In this document: in pieces, positions 9,934 to 19,922 of the stretch
Layout: every line of letters starts with the position of its first letter
Numbering within the stretch: the first letter of the stretch is position 1
Origin: Strobilurus pachycystidiatus
Taxonomy: Eukaryota > Basidiomycota > Agaricomycetes > Agaricales > Physalacriaceae
NCBI GenBank assembly: GCA_019915135.1
Contig: JAHLMK010000002.1
Location: forward strand, 3,013,268-3,077,267
Length of the DNA: 64,000 nt
Direction of reading: 5' to 3'
The notes under the pieces: model-generated
Database searches by the model: none
What the model saw: only the letters and a program-made list of their open reading frames with translations
What the model was told of the DNA's origin: nothing
Position numbers and translations under genes: made by a program

Positions 9934-10453
9934 TCACATTTCCCATTCCTCGGCTGCTAGTTCCCTGCAACGATCCACCGCCCAGTACCCAAGTGCCTCT
10001 TGCGGCCACTCCACCTCCCCATACGCATCCACCAACAGCATCGGGTTCAACTTGGGAACCAGGATACGTAAGAACTCGATTTCGTCTTTGATGAACGCCT
10101 CCCAGCCGTGCTTGCAAATCCTGTACAACAAGTGAGTAAGACGCGAGCATCACAAAAGCAACGTACCCAATGCTCCTGATCCAACCATAAATTTCAGCAG
10201 CCAGCTCATCGATATAGTCGAGATTCTCATTGCATCCCAAATCGCACCACAGGAGGCCGAGGTGTAGTATGACGATCAGCTCTCTTCCACTGTAGACGCC
10301 AGTGTAAGCCCTGGGCGCATGGGGGAAATCGTAGAGACAAAGAAGAATGCCCTCAGTGTGTTGGGTCGAGTTTTCGGCCAGGGCGTCGGTGAGCTTCTGT
10401 TGCCATGAGGCTCCAGGGTTGCCTACGTTGTTGACGAGGAGATACTGGGGCAT
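9934..10453 (-). CDS. Two-exon hypothetical protein, local multigene family member B (157 aa)
   Basis: Exon 1 10167-10453, intron 46 nt (10121-10166, GTACGT...GTACAG), exon 2 9934-10120, phase 2. ATG start (MPQYLLVNN); TTATATAT lies about 40 bp upstream on the minus strand, as in member A. The first exon ends in an amphipathic stretch (DELAAEIYGWIRSIG); the second carries charged helices (GWEAFIKDEIEFLRILVPKL) and an acidic end (RCRELAAEEWEM). It lies head-to-tail with member A about 75 bp away. No domain known to me fits; small alpha-helical proteins are inferred. Confidence 0.7.
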
Positions 10454-10615
10454 CTTGGACTGTGGGGTGAATTTCTCAATTTTGGGCCTTTCTTATATAT
10501 TGGTGGCCCGAAGTAATTTACCTCAGTTAGCTGCTCAGTCATCCCATCACATGATTGCTCAATAATCACTCACATCAGTCAGCCATCACATGTTACCAAC
10601 ATTGTGTAAAAAGCG

Positions 10616-10686
10616 CTTCGTCCTGAGATTGAACCAGAGACCTGGCGGTCCTCCCACAAGGCGCTCTAAACCACTGAGCCAAGAAG
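10616..10686 (-). other. tRNA-like module (pseudo-tRNA or SINE head)
   Basis: On the minus strand 71 nt carry an A-box-like GGCTCAGTGG, a perfect D stem GCTC/GAGC, and a B-box-like GGTTCAATC. The acceptor stem pairs only in part (5 of 7). Same length as the module at 4747-4817. The central arm does not form a standard anticodon loop, so a decoding tRNA is unlikely. Confidence 0.5.
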
Positions 10687-10721
10687 TCTTGCTTTGATTT
10701 CAACTCAACACCAACATACGC

Positions 10722-10752
10722 TTTTCCACATTTCTACCTGACAATGTGGAAA
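10722..10752 (+). repeat. Hairpin element H3
   Basis: TTTTCCACATTTCTACCTGA then CAATGTGGAAA, one loop substitution from the consensus (TCTACC for TCCACC). Lies 3' of the minus-strand fragment at 10766. Confidence 0.85.
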
Positions 10753-10765
10753 CACAGTATACGAC

Positions 10766-10934
10766 CTAATCCTCGTACATTCCATCGATAATCCTCTCTG
10801 CAAATCTGAACAGCTTCACCCACAACTTGGTCTCCATAAAAGCCCTAAAATCGTTATATGACATGGTCATCAAGTTGAATACGAAATCTGCAGGCAAGTC
10901 GTCCACGTGTTCGGCAGTGACATTGGCGACATGC
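10766..10934 (-). pseudogene. Fragment of the local multigene family (C-terminal exon only, D)
   Basis: The minus frame reads HVANVTAEHVDDLPADFVFN, then LMTMSYNDFRAFMETKLWVK and ends LFRFAERIIDGMYED before a stop at 10766. This matches the pattern of exon 2 in members A and C. An acceptor-like TTTTCCAG precedes it, but no first exon or ATG is found between it and the stop of member C at 11048. The exon phase also differs from the other members. It is best read as a solo exon left by unequal duplication; use as an alternative last exon of member C is possible. Confidence 0.5.
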
Positions 10935-11000
10935 TGGAAATTTTCCAATCAAGGGTTCACATGTTAATCAATCAATTGGAATATAGCACTCTATGAATCA

Positions 11001-11032
11001 TTTTCCACTTTTCCACCTGTCAATGTGGAAAA
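11001..11032 (+). repeat. Hairpin element H4
   Basis: TTTTCCACTTTTCCACCTGT then CAATGTGGAAAA. Same orientation as the other copies, located between fragment D and member C. Confidence 0.85.
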
Positions 11033-11047
11033 CCGCAAGTAGCTAAT

Positions 11048-11567
11048 CTATCTTTCAGGATTCTCCTCAATAAACTTGACGAGCATTGGCAGCATGACCC
11101 CCCGCATCCATTTTCCCAAAGGGTCCCCCCACATGTTGGTCAGATTGATCGTAACGTCCTCAGGCAACCTATCATACTGAGCCACCATGAGGCCTGCAAG
11201 GCGATGAAACTCCGTGATGATGGCTGGCATGGCATCGGCGGTAATGCTACCCCAAATGATTAGCAAGGCCAAAAAGACATGAAAGAAAGACTCACTTGTT
11301 ACCCTTCAAATCATACATGATGGCATTCCTCCAAAAGATGAAAGTCCTCTCTGCAACACGGCCTCCAGCCTTTTTGAAGGCGAGGATGAGGTGCAACCCA
11401 AGGATGCCAGCGTCCAGGTAGTCGCGAGAGCGAAGGAAATAGGGGGGTAGGCGGCGAGGGTTGGCAAAGATTTCATTGACAAGGTTGATGGTGGTTTCAG
11501 TGTCCTTGAGAACAAGGGCCTGACGAAAGGACACCTTGATTGAGTGGGTTTGCGACCTGGTAGGCAT
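11048..11567 (-). CDS. Two-exon hypothetical protein, local multigene family member C (156 aa)
   Basis: Exon 1 11296-11567, intron 49 nt (11247-11295, GTGAGT...GGTAG with TGCTAAT branch site), exon 2 11048-11246, phase 2. ATG start (MPTRSQTHSIKVSFRQALVL). Intron position and phase match members A and B. The exon 1 core (YLDAGILGLHLILAFKKAGG) is hydrophobic and the C-terminus is helical (GKWMRGVMLPMLVKFIEENP). A divergent plus-strand gene starts at 12167, and the region between holds a long minisatellite that may include both promoters. Function unknown. Confidence 0.72.
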
Positions 11568-11624
11568 TGATGAGTGATGATCATTGAGGGGAAATCCTGT
11601 CCCTTCTTATACTCTGCAGCTGTG

Positions 11625-12035
11625 GAGTGCAGCATGTGGGGCATGGACCTGACCATGTGGTGATGAAACCATGTACCTGAACATGTGGTTGATGACACAG
11701 GGCCCAGTACCTGGACATGTGGTCATGAAACAGGGCATGTCCCTGAGCATGTGGTGATGACACCATGTACCTGAACATGTGTTTGATGAAACAGGGCATG
11801 TCCCTGAACATGTGGTTGATGACACAGGACCAGTACCTGGACATGTGGTCATGAAACAGGGCATGTCCCTGAGCATATGGTAATGACACCATGTACCTGA
11901 ACATGTGTTTGATGACATAGGACCAGTCCCTGAACATGTGGTCAGGAAACAGGGCAATGTACATCTGATTGATGAAACAGGACACTGTCCATGTGGTTGA
12001 TGAAACAGGTGATTGCAGGAGCATGTGGAGGTGGA
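11625..12035. repeat. Minisatellite between divergent genes, CATGTGG(T/A)TGATGA-type units
   Basis: Units of roughly 25-35 bp built from CATGTGGTTGATGACACAGG, CATGTGGTCATGAAACAGGG and ATGTACCTGAACATGTG alternate over about 400 bp. A higher-order period of 126 bp is visible (CAGTACCTGGACATGTGG at about 11705 and 11831). It spans most of the interval between member C and the nine-exon gene. Long open frames inside it come from the repeat itself. Confidence 0.85.
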
Positions 12036-12166
12036 GTATGATGTCATTGATGATGAATCATGATCTTGGCATTCAGGGTCTGCCCCCAGGGTATATAAGG
12101 AGCCCTGCTCCCAGTCAATTCTTCCTTCCCCACCCCCCCCACCCTTGCCTTCACATTGCTGTTACT

Positions 12167-14917
12167 ATGCCCCCCAGATCTGTTCAGAACAAAGTTGATG
12201 CCCATCACAAGGTGTGTTTTCATTTTCACTTTTCCACATTTCCACCTGACAATGTGGAAAAGAGGGCCATCAAGCAAGACTTGAAAGTGAGTGCACACTT
12301 TTCCACATTTCCACCTGCTAATGTGGAAAACCCAGACCATCAAAGCTGAAGACCAAGCCCAAGCTCTTCAAGCTGTTGACACTTCCTTGGCCACCACCAC
12401 TTCCATCAACACAGCAGACTTGTGCATTGGCTATGCCATTGTCAATGTCATGTCTGAGTTTGAGGCAGAGGCTGGTCTTCCTCACTTGGAGATGGACTAT
12501 ACTCGTCCCGAGGTCCGTACGAGGACCAAGGAGCTTGCTGCCAAGTTTGAGACCAACATTCTCAATCTCGTACGTTGACTGTTCCTTGTCTTTATTGTTG
12601 CATGTTGATGTATTTTTTTTTTGCAGAGCCCCGCCCACGCCTTGCATGTCACTGTGCCCTCTGCTGATTCTCTTGACCTCTCCACTGTCAAGAAGACTGG
12701 TCCTTTTGAGAAGCTCAAGCTCAAGGATTCGGATGTCACCCTTTCGGTCAAGGGAGGCCAGCATCGCATTGGTGGTCTTCGCCTCGTCTTGAAGCCTTAC
12801 TTGGATATGATCAAGGCGCTGGACAACAAGGAGAAGAAGCGTCAGCTCAAGGATGACGAGGTTGAGAAGCGCACCATGGCCTTTGATAAGGTCATGGAAC
12901 TTGGAGTGTGGCTCATTGCCATTTACGATGAAGGTGACGTATTGTTTCCTTTCTCTTCTTTTTATAACTGTATACTCATTCCATTACAGAGGTCCTTCAA
13001 AAGGACAAGGATAACTATTGGGGGCATCAATATTTCCTTTCGACAAATACTGGAATGTCGCCCATGGCGGACAGCAACCCTGTCCAACTCAAACAGGTCC
13101 TCACTCGTCTCGGTTCGACCAAGTCTCTTGCTGCTTACAATGCGGCTTTTACCGTCGCCCTCGCTTGCGGTAGCAAGAGCTTCACCACCTTTTGCAAACA
13201 CTGTCCTTCCATCCTCGGCACCCTCGCTCCGCTTTATATGTTTGGCATTTGGAATCAACTGGAGCAGTGGACTACTGTGTATTTGGACAAGTTGACAACC
13301 GTCATGTGGGGTGTACGTATTTCGTCTGAATTGATTAATTGTTACTCATCCATCACCTAGTTTGCATCGGTCTTTGTGGAGGGCGCTCTGGCTCATCTTC
13401 ATCTGTTTTGTGCGTTGGACTTGACAGTAGCCTTGCCTGCCTTTCCCCGCCCGCACAATATTGCACCGCTCACGACGAAAAACCTTATGCTCTGGAGCTC
13501 TGCCGTCGTTGAGAAGCTGGATTCGATCTTTGCCGAAGAACTTGGAAATCATGTAGGACACTTTTGCACCGAGGATCCCCAACAACGCTGGAGTACCCAC
13601 TTTGCCCAATATCAAGTACAGTGTCTTGAGGCGGTGAATGCCTTGATTGCCGAATGGGTAACTAAGGATTTCTTGGACGACACAGAGATTCAGGTTATCA
13701 AAGACGCTCGTAAGTGATTTTCCACATTTCCACCTGGCAATGTGGAAACTCATCACCTTTGCAGATACGCGACTTTCAGCATGTTGGGCTGGCACTGGGC
13801 CCACTCGCTTTGCTTGTCTGTCAAATGTGTTTGACGAGCACTTGGCCATGCCCATTCTAGGGCCTCAAGCTTTGGACAAGATGATCAATGGGTTATTGCT
13901 GCCTATTGAATATACCACCACATTGGCAAGTCGCTTTTCATTATTTTTGTGTCTTTGTTTTAACATGTATTGTTCAGCTTTTGACTTGGCTGTATCCCCT
14001 GAACTTGTGGGATCGGTACTATCACCAATGGAGCTCTGAACCGTCAACTGGCTGGACGAGTTACACTCAGTCTCTCCTCTATCACTTGGAGCACTGGTCA
14101 GGCGTTGGTGAGCATATTCAAGAGACGAAGCTGTGGAACGACATGCCCAAGGCGCCAATTCACGAATGGGCAACGACTCCCATGGCGACGCTGCCAATGG
14201 CCACTCGTCCTGGCCATGTCCAGGAACATTATTTGAAGGTGTGTGTATTTCCTTCTTTCATATGCCCTATTTAATCAAGCATTGCAGATCATGGCCTTGT
14301 TTCTTTGGCATTCGCGCAGCATCTTGATTCCGATGAATCCCGAGGCCAAGGAGCTCATTCCCGCCAAACTCACACCAAAGGAGTCCAAGGAAAAATGGGA
14401 TCCCAAAATCGAACCGGTTCGTCTGGCAATCAAAGACCAGTACACCAATGCACTGGCCGCTGGGAAACGCTTTGCTGTTGGGAAACAGGACAAGTCCTTT
14501 GTTGCTCGGGATGTCATCATCAAGTTGAATCCCTTTTTTCCACATTCAGAGGTGGAAATGTGGAAAGATGAAAGTAAGCGGAACTGGAATATTGCACAGA
14601 TCTTCTACTCTACGGCTTTCAACTATCTGGGCATCAAGGCGGGTGGAAGCCTAGAAGTATTCCGCGCAGACAATGGGCCAGAGGCTGAGGGGGAAAAAAT
14701 TTTGGGGCGCCGGGGAAAAAGTTGGGGGGACACTCGCCGCGATTTGGGGAAAGGATCACTTTCCAACACCCACCGCCTCGAAATATCTTCCGCACGCATC
14801 CCCACACACGCCCCGGGACTTGGAGAAAAAAGTTGGTTCGCAAAAAAAAAAAAAAAAATTTGCCCCCCAAAAAATGTCTCCTCCCTATCCTATCTCCCTT
14901 TGGGGCCTTCCATCTGA
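12167..14917 (+). CDS. Nine-exon hypothetical protein (about 777 aa as read; 3' end uncertain)
   Basis: Exons: 12167-12211, 12263-12286, 12336-12569, 12627-12933, 12990-13312, 13361-13709, 13765-13925, 13978-14238, 14288 onward. All phases agree. Introns are 48-57 nt GT-AG, except intron 7 (13926-13977), which starts GCAAGT. A TATA-like TATATAAGG lies at 12092. Introns 1, 2 and 6 are mostly hairpin-element copies. The protein starts MPPRSVQNKVDA and has no domain I recognise. After about 14690 the sequence becomes homopolymer-rich (A16 at 14839-14855) and other frames look more natural, so the last 70 codons are probably damaged or belong to another exon. Confidence 0.72.
12230..12261 (+). 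repeat. Hairpin element H5, inside intron 1
   Basis: Intron 12212-12262 (51 nt) is GTGTGTTTTCATTTTCAC followed by the element and AG. The loop supplies a CTGAC branch-site match and the end of the right arm supplies the AG acceptor. Confidence 0.85.
12299..12330 (+). repeat. Hairpin element H6, inside intron 2
   Basis: Intron 12287-12335 (49 nt) consists of GTGAGTGCACAC, the element, and CCCAG. The loop reads CCACCTGCTA and, running into the right arm, supplies a CTAAT branch-site match. Confidence 0.85.
13718..13748 (+). repeat. Hairpin element H7, inside intron 6
   Basis: Intron 13710-13764 (55 nt) is GTAAGTGA, the element, then CTCATCACCTTTGCAG. The loop reads CCACCTGGC, a weaker branch-site match; ATCAC downstream may serve instead. 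Confidence 0.85.
14534..14566 (+). repeat. Hairpin element H8 (variant) within exon 9
   Basis: TTTTTTCCACATTCAGAGG then TGGAAATGTGGAAAG. The arms are kept but the loop differs, and no GT donor adjoins it. It reads in frame as coding sequence, so it may be a chance match or an exonised relic. Confidence 0.45.
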
Positions 14918-14919
14918 GG

Positions 14920-15840
14920 TACAATACTTCCGGCCACAGGGCAGGCATCGAAGATGCAAAGTTGATGATGTTGGGTTTGCCTCCCATCCAGGCGGTGGGT
15001 GAGTGTTCTGTTGTCTGGCACCAAATGTCGCGCGCGTGGCTTGTTTGGCACCAAACAAAGCCTTTGTCTTCATTTCATCCGCCGCCTCTGCTTATGGGCT
15101 GCCCTCAAGATCAGGCTGCCCTCAAGATCAAGCTCCCTACCTACCCGGAAAGAAGTCGATTCAGGAACATTACGCTGTCATGCCGATTCCAGAATCTCTC
15201 CATCCACTGTTTTCACTCCCCGCTATCAATATCACCAGGGATAACGCTTTAAGGTTGCCTCTATGACCTAACATGTTGACAGGATGTCGCGTCATTCAAG
15301 TATCGGGTTGTGAAGACGCCCCAATACCCCCTTCAAAACCCGAACCATCCGTGTAGACTCGCATTCCCTCGTCTTTGTCGTCCAGTTTTATCGCTTTTAC
15401 TCCGTTGTTGTTTGGTCTCGATGACGTTTACCCTTGACTTCCAATGACTGGGGTATCGTATCGGTCGTATCTTCTCCGGTGTCGTTTGATCATCGGTGTT
15501 TGTCCTGCGCGCCGCACTCTTGTCGCCAGCGGATGCGAACCTGGTTAAGCAGGCGTATCGTATGGCTGCCCTGTGTAGGTGTTTGTCGATAATCAGGTCC
15601 ATTGGTAGCATGTTAGCGTGGACGTTGAGTGTGTCCCCCGCTGTCGTCCTCATCGCGCCCAAGATGATGATTTTGGGCTCTGCGATGAATCGATTCGAGT
15701 TGTCGTATGATGGGGTGTGAGCTGCGTCTGTCCTTCCTCGTTTTTTTGCTGTAACCCTCGTGGGGGTGAGGAAGACATCCGCCCCGTACCCGTTGCATGA
15801 ATTGCTGGTGTTAACCCTTCGCTACCTTTGCTATCCTTCT
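14920..15840. other. Unresolved stretch downstream of the nine-exon gene
   Basis: The piece at 14940-15000 reads GIEDAKLMMLGLPPIQAVGE in one frame and may be a displaced last exon of the upstream gene. A short direct repeat (GCTGCCCTCAAGATCA) occurs at about 15104. From 15250 to 15840 open frames are short, with no motif that I can name. Confidence 0.35.
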
Positions 15841-15983
15841 AGAGATCTTCACGAGTCATTAGAAGTAGAGGATATCCTTGATCCGAACCTTGACTTTGAT
15901 CCGAAGTTCAAATCATTAACATGTCAATGATCCGAACCTAAGGATCATTGTAAGGATCAAGGTTCATTCACTGAAGGTAAAAA
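15840..15983 (+). mobile_element. Truncated hAT MITE (5' 144 bp)
   Basis: These 144 bp appear identical to the first 144 bp of the complete MITE at 17657-18096, beginning TAGAGATCTTCACGAGTC. The copy stops abruptly at 15983, where Ty3/Gypsy integrase sequence begins. No right terminus is found nearby. The identity suggests recent copying; the junction suggests a deletion or template switch. Confidence 0.85.
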
Positions 15984-16410
15984 CTTCGGATTCCCGATAA
16001 GTGTCATCAGCGATCGAGGAGGCCAATTCGTGGGCCAGTTCACCACGGCACTATACCAAGGACTTGGCGTCAAACAGCAAGCATCCACCGCGTACCATCC
16101 ACAGACGGACGGACAGACGGAACGTATCAATCAGGAACTGGAACAGTACCTCCGCGTCTTCACCAATCACCAACAAAACGACTGGGCATCCTGGCTGTCC
16201 CAAGCAGAATTCTCTTACAACGACAAAGCCAGTTCGTCTACAAAGAAATCCCCCTTCCAACTGATGTATGGCATCAACCCGCTTCGAGGCACGGAACCCC
16301 GCACCGCCACTCGGAACGAGAGTGGGACGAGTTCGTCACTCGCCTGGACAGGGCTTGGGAAGTTCCTTAAGCCCTTCGGAATATATACGCAGGCGATGGG
16401 AAGTGGCTGA
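15984..16410 (+). pseudogene. Ty3/Gypsy integrase fragment
   Basis: Reads FGFPISVISDRGGQFVGQFT, then TAYHPQTDGQTERINQELEQ and FSYNDKASSSTKKSPFQLMY. It contains the second catalytic Asp (SDRG) and the catalytic Glu region (DGQTERINQELE) of a retroviral-type integrase core. The first Asp, the zinc-binding part and everything upstream are missing. The frame degrades after about 16280. This is a fragment of another family than the chromovirus at 56.7-58.4 kb. Confidence 0.85.
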
Positions 16411-17648
16411 GGGAAATGGTGAGGAGGAGGGGGATATAGGAATATAAAGAGGGGGGTTTGGCCCCCGCGGAGGGCGCTGTCGCGGCGGTGCTAAACCGCA
16501 TGGGTACGTGCTATTACGCCACACTATCGTGGGGCGCGCCCAAGCCACGGTACAGTGGCAGTGCTGGGGCAGCAGGCAATTCCCGCTGTGCCGTGCTAAT
16601 GGCAAGCGGCATGGAATACACAGCCCCATTAAGGATGAGGCATCCCTGTACCGCCGCTGGTTCATTGGCATGAGGGAGACACCTACTTGAAAGTCTGCAC
16701 ATCCCCTAAAGGGAGTGAGGCGCCACGGGCTTTGCCGGAACCAGTCCAAGGAGGCGGGAGTGTTATATAGGCATTACCCAGGTCTGGAAGCAATTGACAG
16801 TTGTCATGCATTACAATCTAGGTTTTGGTGATGATTGTCCTTGTAAATAGTCTATTTCCTACAGCTATGGCTCAATTGCTTTGCGGTTGGACAAGGTTCA
16901 GCGCACTGGAGCGTGTTGAGGCACTGATCATCAGATGGAAATAGGATCGCGCCAAAATGAACGATTTGGTCCATGCTTATGGCCGGGGCTGGGAGTGACA
17001 GTGAGATGAGGGGCGGTCCAACGCCAGCCAGATCAAGAAGGCGGGAGCGCGATGTAGAGTTAGGCTAAGTGGCTTAACCCCGAGACTTTGCTGGTGCCCT
17101 TTATCTTCTTCTGATGCGGGGGTAACGAGAACAAGATGCTCGATGGGTCCGACACGCTGTTACATGGTCAGTGGAGGGAAAGAACATTTCGTCCTATCTC
17201 GTCAAAGGAAGCACCCAGTTAGATCATTTGCAATGGGGAGAAAGTGTGCCAGACAGATCCAAAAACGTAAACATCATGGACAGAAGGAACACCGAGTGCG
17301 GGGACGGATAAGGCAGAGCTCTGTGAGCTCGGTTACCGTCCGTTGATCGGTGTTGTGGTCCTGTGCTTGGTGTGTCGCGAACGGGTATGAGGGCGTGGTG
17401 GCCAAATTGAATGGGTGATCGGTCCGATAATCACTCAACGAGGCCAATTGCAAACCCACTTTGCCCCCTCCCGCCATGACTTCCGCCAATCACGGGTAAG
17501 TACGCTCATACACGTTGTTGAAGGCGGCAAGGTTGTTGCAGAAATGTACTTGCTGACTGGTCTCATTTTGCCGTCCGGTCTCCTTCACGCCCCAGCTGCC
17601 CTACAGCACAGCTACGTTATGACACCGGTCAAGCCCCTTTGACCAAGC
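16411..17648. other. Degraded retroelement flank; possible LTR start at 16761
   Basis: A purine-rich run AGGAGGCGGGAG is followed at 16761 by TGTTATATAGGC, the layout of a polypurine tract and 3' LTR of the plus-strand Gypsy fragment. The other LTR boundary cannot be fixed; GCTGTTACA near 17163 is one candidate. No gene is supported. Confidence 0.35.
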
Positions 17649-17656
17649 GCTACATC

Positions 17657-18096
17657 TAGAGATCTTCACGAGTCATTAGAAGTAGAGGATATCCTTGATC
17701 CGAACCTTGACTTTGATCCGAAGTTCAAATCATTAACATGTCAATGATCCGAACCTAAGGATCATTGTAAGGATCAAGGTTCATTCACTGAAGGTAAAAA
17801 TCATTGAAGGATCATTGTTGAATCATTGACTTTATGCAAATACAAGTACAGAAAAGCTTCCACAGTACTTAAACAGCTTTCAATGGTACATATTGATAAT
17901 TATGCATGCATATTCTATCAGACATCAGACATCTATCACCCAAACATGGAAGGATCATTCAATGATCCTTGATTCAAATTGCTCAATGATCCGAACTTAA
18001 GGATCATTGAAAGGATCAAGGTTTATTTAATTTTGGAGAGGATATCCTCTCTGAGGATCAAGGTTCATATCATTGAATAACTCGTGGGGATCTCTA
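17657..18096. mobile_element. Complete hAT-type MITE (440 bp)
   Basis: Flanked by the 8-bp direct repeat GCTACATC (17649-17656 and 18097-18104). Termini are TAGAGATCTTCACGAGTCATT and, inverted, TAGAGATCCCCACGAGTTATT, matching the hAT terminal rule (YARNG) and the 8-bp duplication typical of that superfamily. The interior has no coding frame and is full of the word ATGATCC/GGATCAT in both orientations. It is non-autonomous and no hAT transposase was seen in the window. Confidence 0.9.
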
Positions 18097-18104
18097 GCTA
18101 CATC

Positions 18105-18780
18105 AAGGTGCGCAACTGTATTTCTCGCCATTGTCCCCATTGCTGATTGTCTGCATAGATGGTCATGTCGCTGGTTTCCCACCACGCCCTCGGAAGTTGT
18201 CTCCTCCGGCACAAGTAATTGGACGCATGTCCACACCCCCACGGGGGACTCTGATGATCTTCATCCTCTGGATTGCGAGTGGACGGTGTGTGCGAAGGTC
18301 AATCTTCCGCACAAAATTGAGCACCTCCTCCCTCTCTCGTGCGGTTTTTTTTTTTATTCTCCTCATTCAATTTCCTACCAGCGCCTACACAGGCCCAAAC
18401 ACGACGACCCACATGATACATTTCTCAAAAACTGGGAAATTAAAGCCCTCACTTACCTTCAGAAGGTTCACGCCGCGCCGTGGTTGACGCATCTTTGCAC
18501 GATGGAGCGAGTCCTCCACGGGCGGCAACCATGTCATCCACTCACACGATGAAGAGTCCGACCACGCACGCAAACTTGTGATGCGGGAAGGATTGGCAAA
18601 GGGTCAATGCATCTTCGTGCCGCCGTATGATAAAGACGAGCACGAAGGCATTGCGAAATTCTATATATGTTCTGTTTGGCTTCAATGGGCAATTGTTAGT
18701 GTTCTACCTGTCCAAGATCTGGGCAAATGTGAAATGTTTACGATGGAATGACTCAAAATTAAGACACATGATATAGCAAT
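18105..18780 (+). pseudogene. Unidentified coding remnant
   Basis: A plus-strand frame near 18505-18750 reads GGNHVIHSHDEESDHARKLV, then EGLAKGQCIFVPPYDKDEHE, which looks like genuine protein. Upstream (18073-18500) coding-like pieces fall in different frames. No ATG-to-stop model could be built and I do not recognise the family. Disruption right next to the MITE is possible. Confidence 0.3.
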
Positions 18781-19126
18781 CTCTAGCCGATAAAGCTATT
18801 GATGAGGGATTTGCATTTTACGAGACACATCCTCTGCCCGTGCACACGCTCCTCGCATGCTGCATCTCCCTCAAGTCAGGCGCGCGTGCGCGCTATCTTG
18901 CCGGCGCCCGCCGCACTCGCTCCCTCGCACACTTGCGCCCACTCCAGAATCAAGGGTCAGCTCCGCCCTCAACGCCGTGTTCATCTTCCTTGGGAAGCGC
19001 GTAGTGAGGTATTTGACGATTGGCCAAAAAGCCAAGCGAGAAGCCAAGTGGACTTCTAATTTGATAAACGTCCGGAAACCTAATGAAGATGTTATATCAC
19101 AGGCTTGAAGGGGGAGGGTGTTTGAC

Positions 19127-19724
19127 TTACGCATGGCTTGGCAGTTCATGCACATCAAGGCCTGCGAGAAAAAGGACTCGAGGATGCCAGTTGTCGAGAT
19201 AGATGTGCGGTGCGGCAACATCAGGATATGGGATGAAACCTTGGTCCATTGTATAGCTCAGCATAGCGTTGAGACCCGTGATATCCTTGCTTCTGGTGGA
19301 GGGTGAGATAAAGCATATCCTGAAGATACACCACAACTTACACAATGCCCCAGCAAATGCCACCCACGCCGGCCCAAAAGCCTTCTTCGTCGCCTCCAAC
19401 GTAAGAGTTCAGCAGCAAATCATTGTCTGTGCCTACCCGGCCATCCAACGAGTCGAAATCCGCCTCTCTCCACCCCGCAGGAAGACGATATTTAGGACCC
19501 CAGCAAATCTTGGGCACGACAGAGTTGAGTGAAGGAAATGTGAGATGGTGAGTCTGCCGAGGCTTGAGGCCCGGGTCATGGCACGGGCAGTCTCCAAAGC
19601 TAGTCCGGGAACGCCAGAGAATCTGGTAGCATTCCCGCTCCCAGCTCTTCTCCTCCTCCTCCCGGATCCTGATGCGAGCACTGGAGCAAAGGGGGAGATT
19701 GCGATGCCCAAGCAGAGCGGGCAT
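19127..19724 (-). CDS. Hypothetical protein, two 3' exons clear, 5' end uncertain
   Basis: The last two exons are convincing: the frame through GPKYRLPAGWREADFDSLDG and GGDEEGFWAGVGGICWGIV splices over a 49 nt intron (19293-19341, GTAAGT...ACCAG, phase 2) to SKDITGLNAMLSYTMDQGFI and HIYLDNWHPRVLFLAGLDVH, stop at 19127. Upstream the frame is open to an ATG at 19724 but low in plausible structure, and another intron is likely. No domain is recognised. Confidence 0.45.
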
Positions 19725-19922
19725 GGTGGTAGTCAAAGAAGGGCTGGTGAAAAAATGGGATCTTGGCGCGTGATTCCTCCGCAGTCGCGAGCCGCCGCGG
19801 CCTTGCCTACGCAATTTGATGACTGTCTTGCAGAGACTTTGCGGAGAGGAATGAGGTACAGAATCGGGTATGCTGATCTGGCAATGCATCACCAGACCCA
19901 ATGGGAGGATGCCACGGGGGGC

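Noticed and set aside
11581..12047. Minus-strand frames of about 147 codons rich in Met, His and Cys
   Set aside because: They are direct translations of the CATGTGG minisatellite and carry its period.
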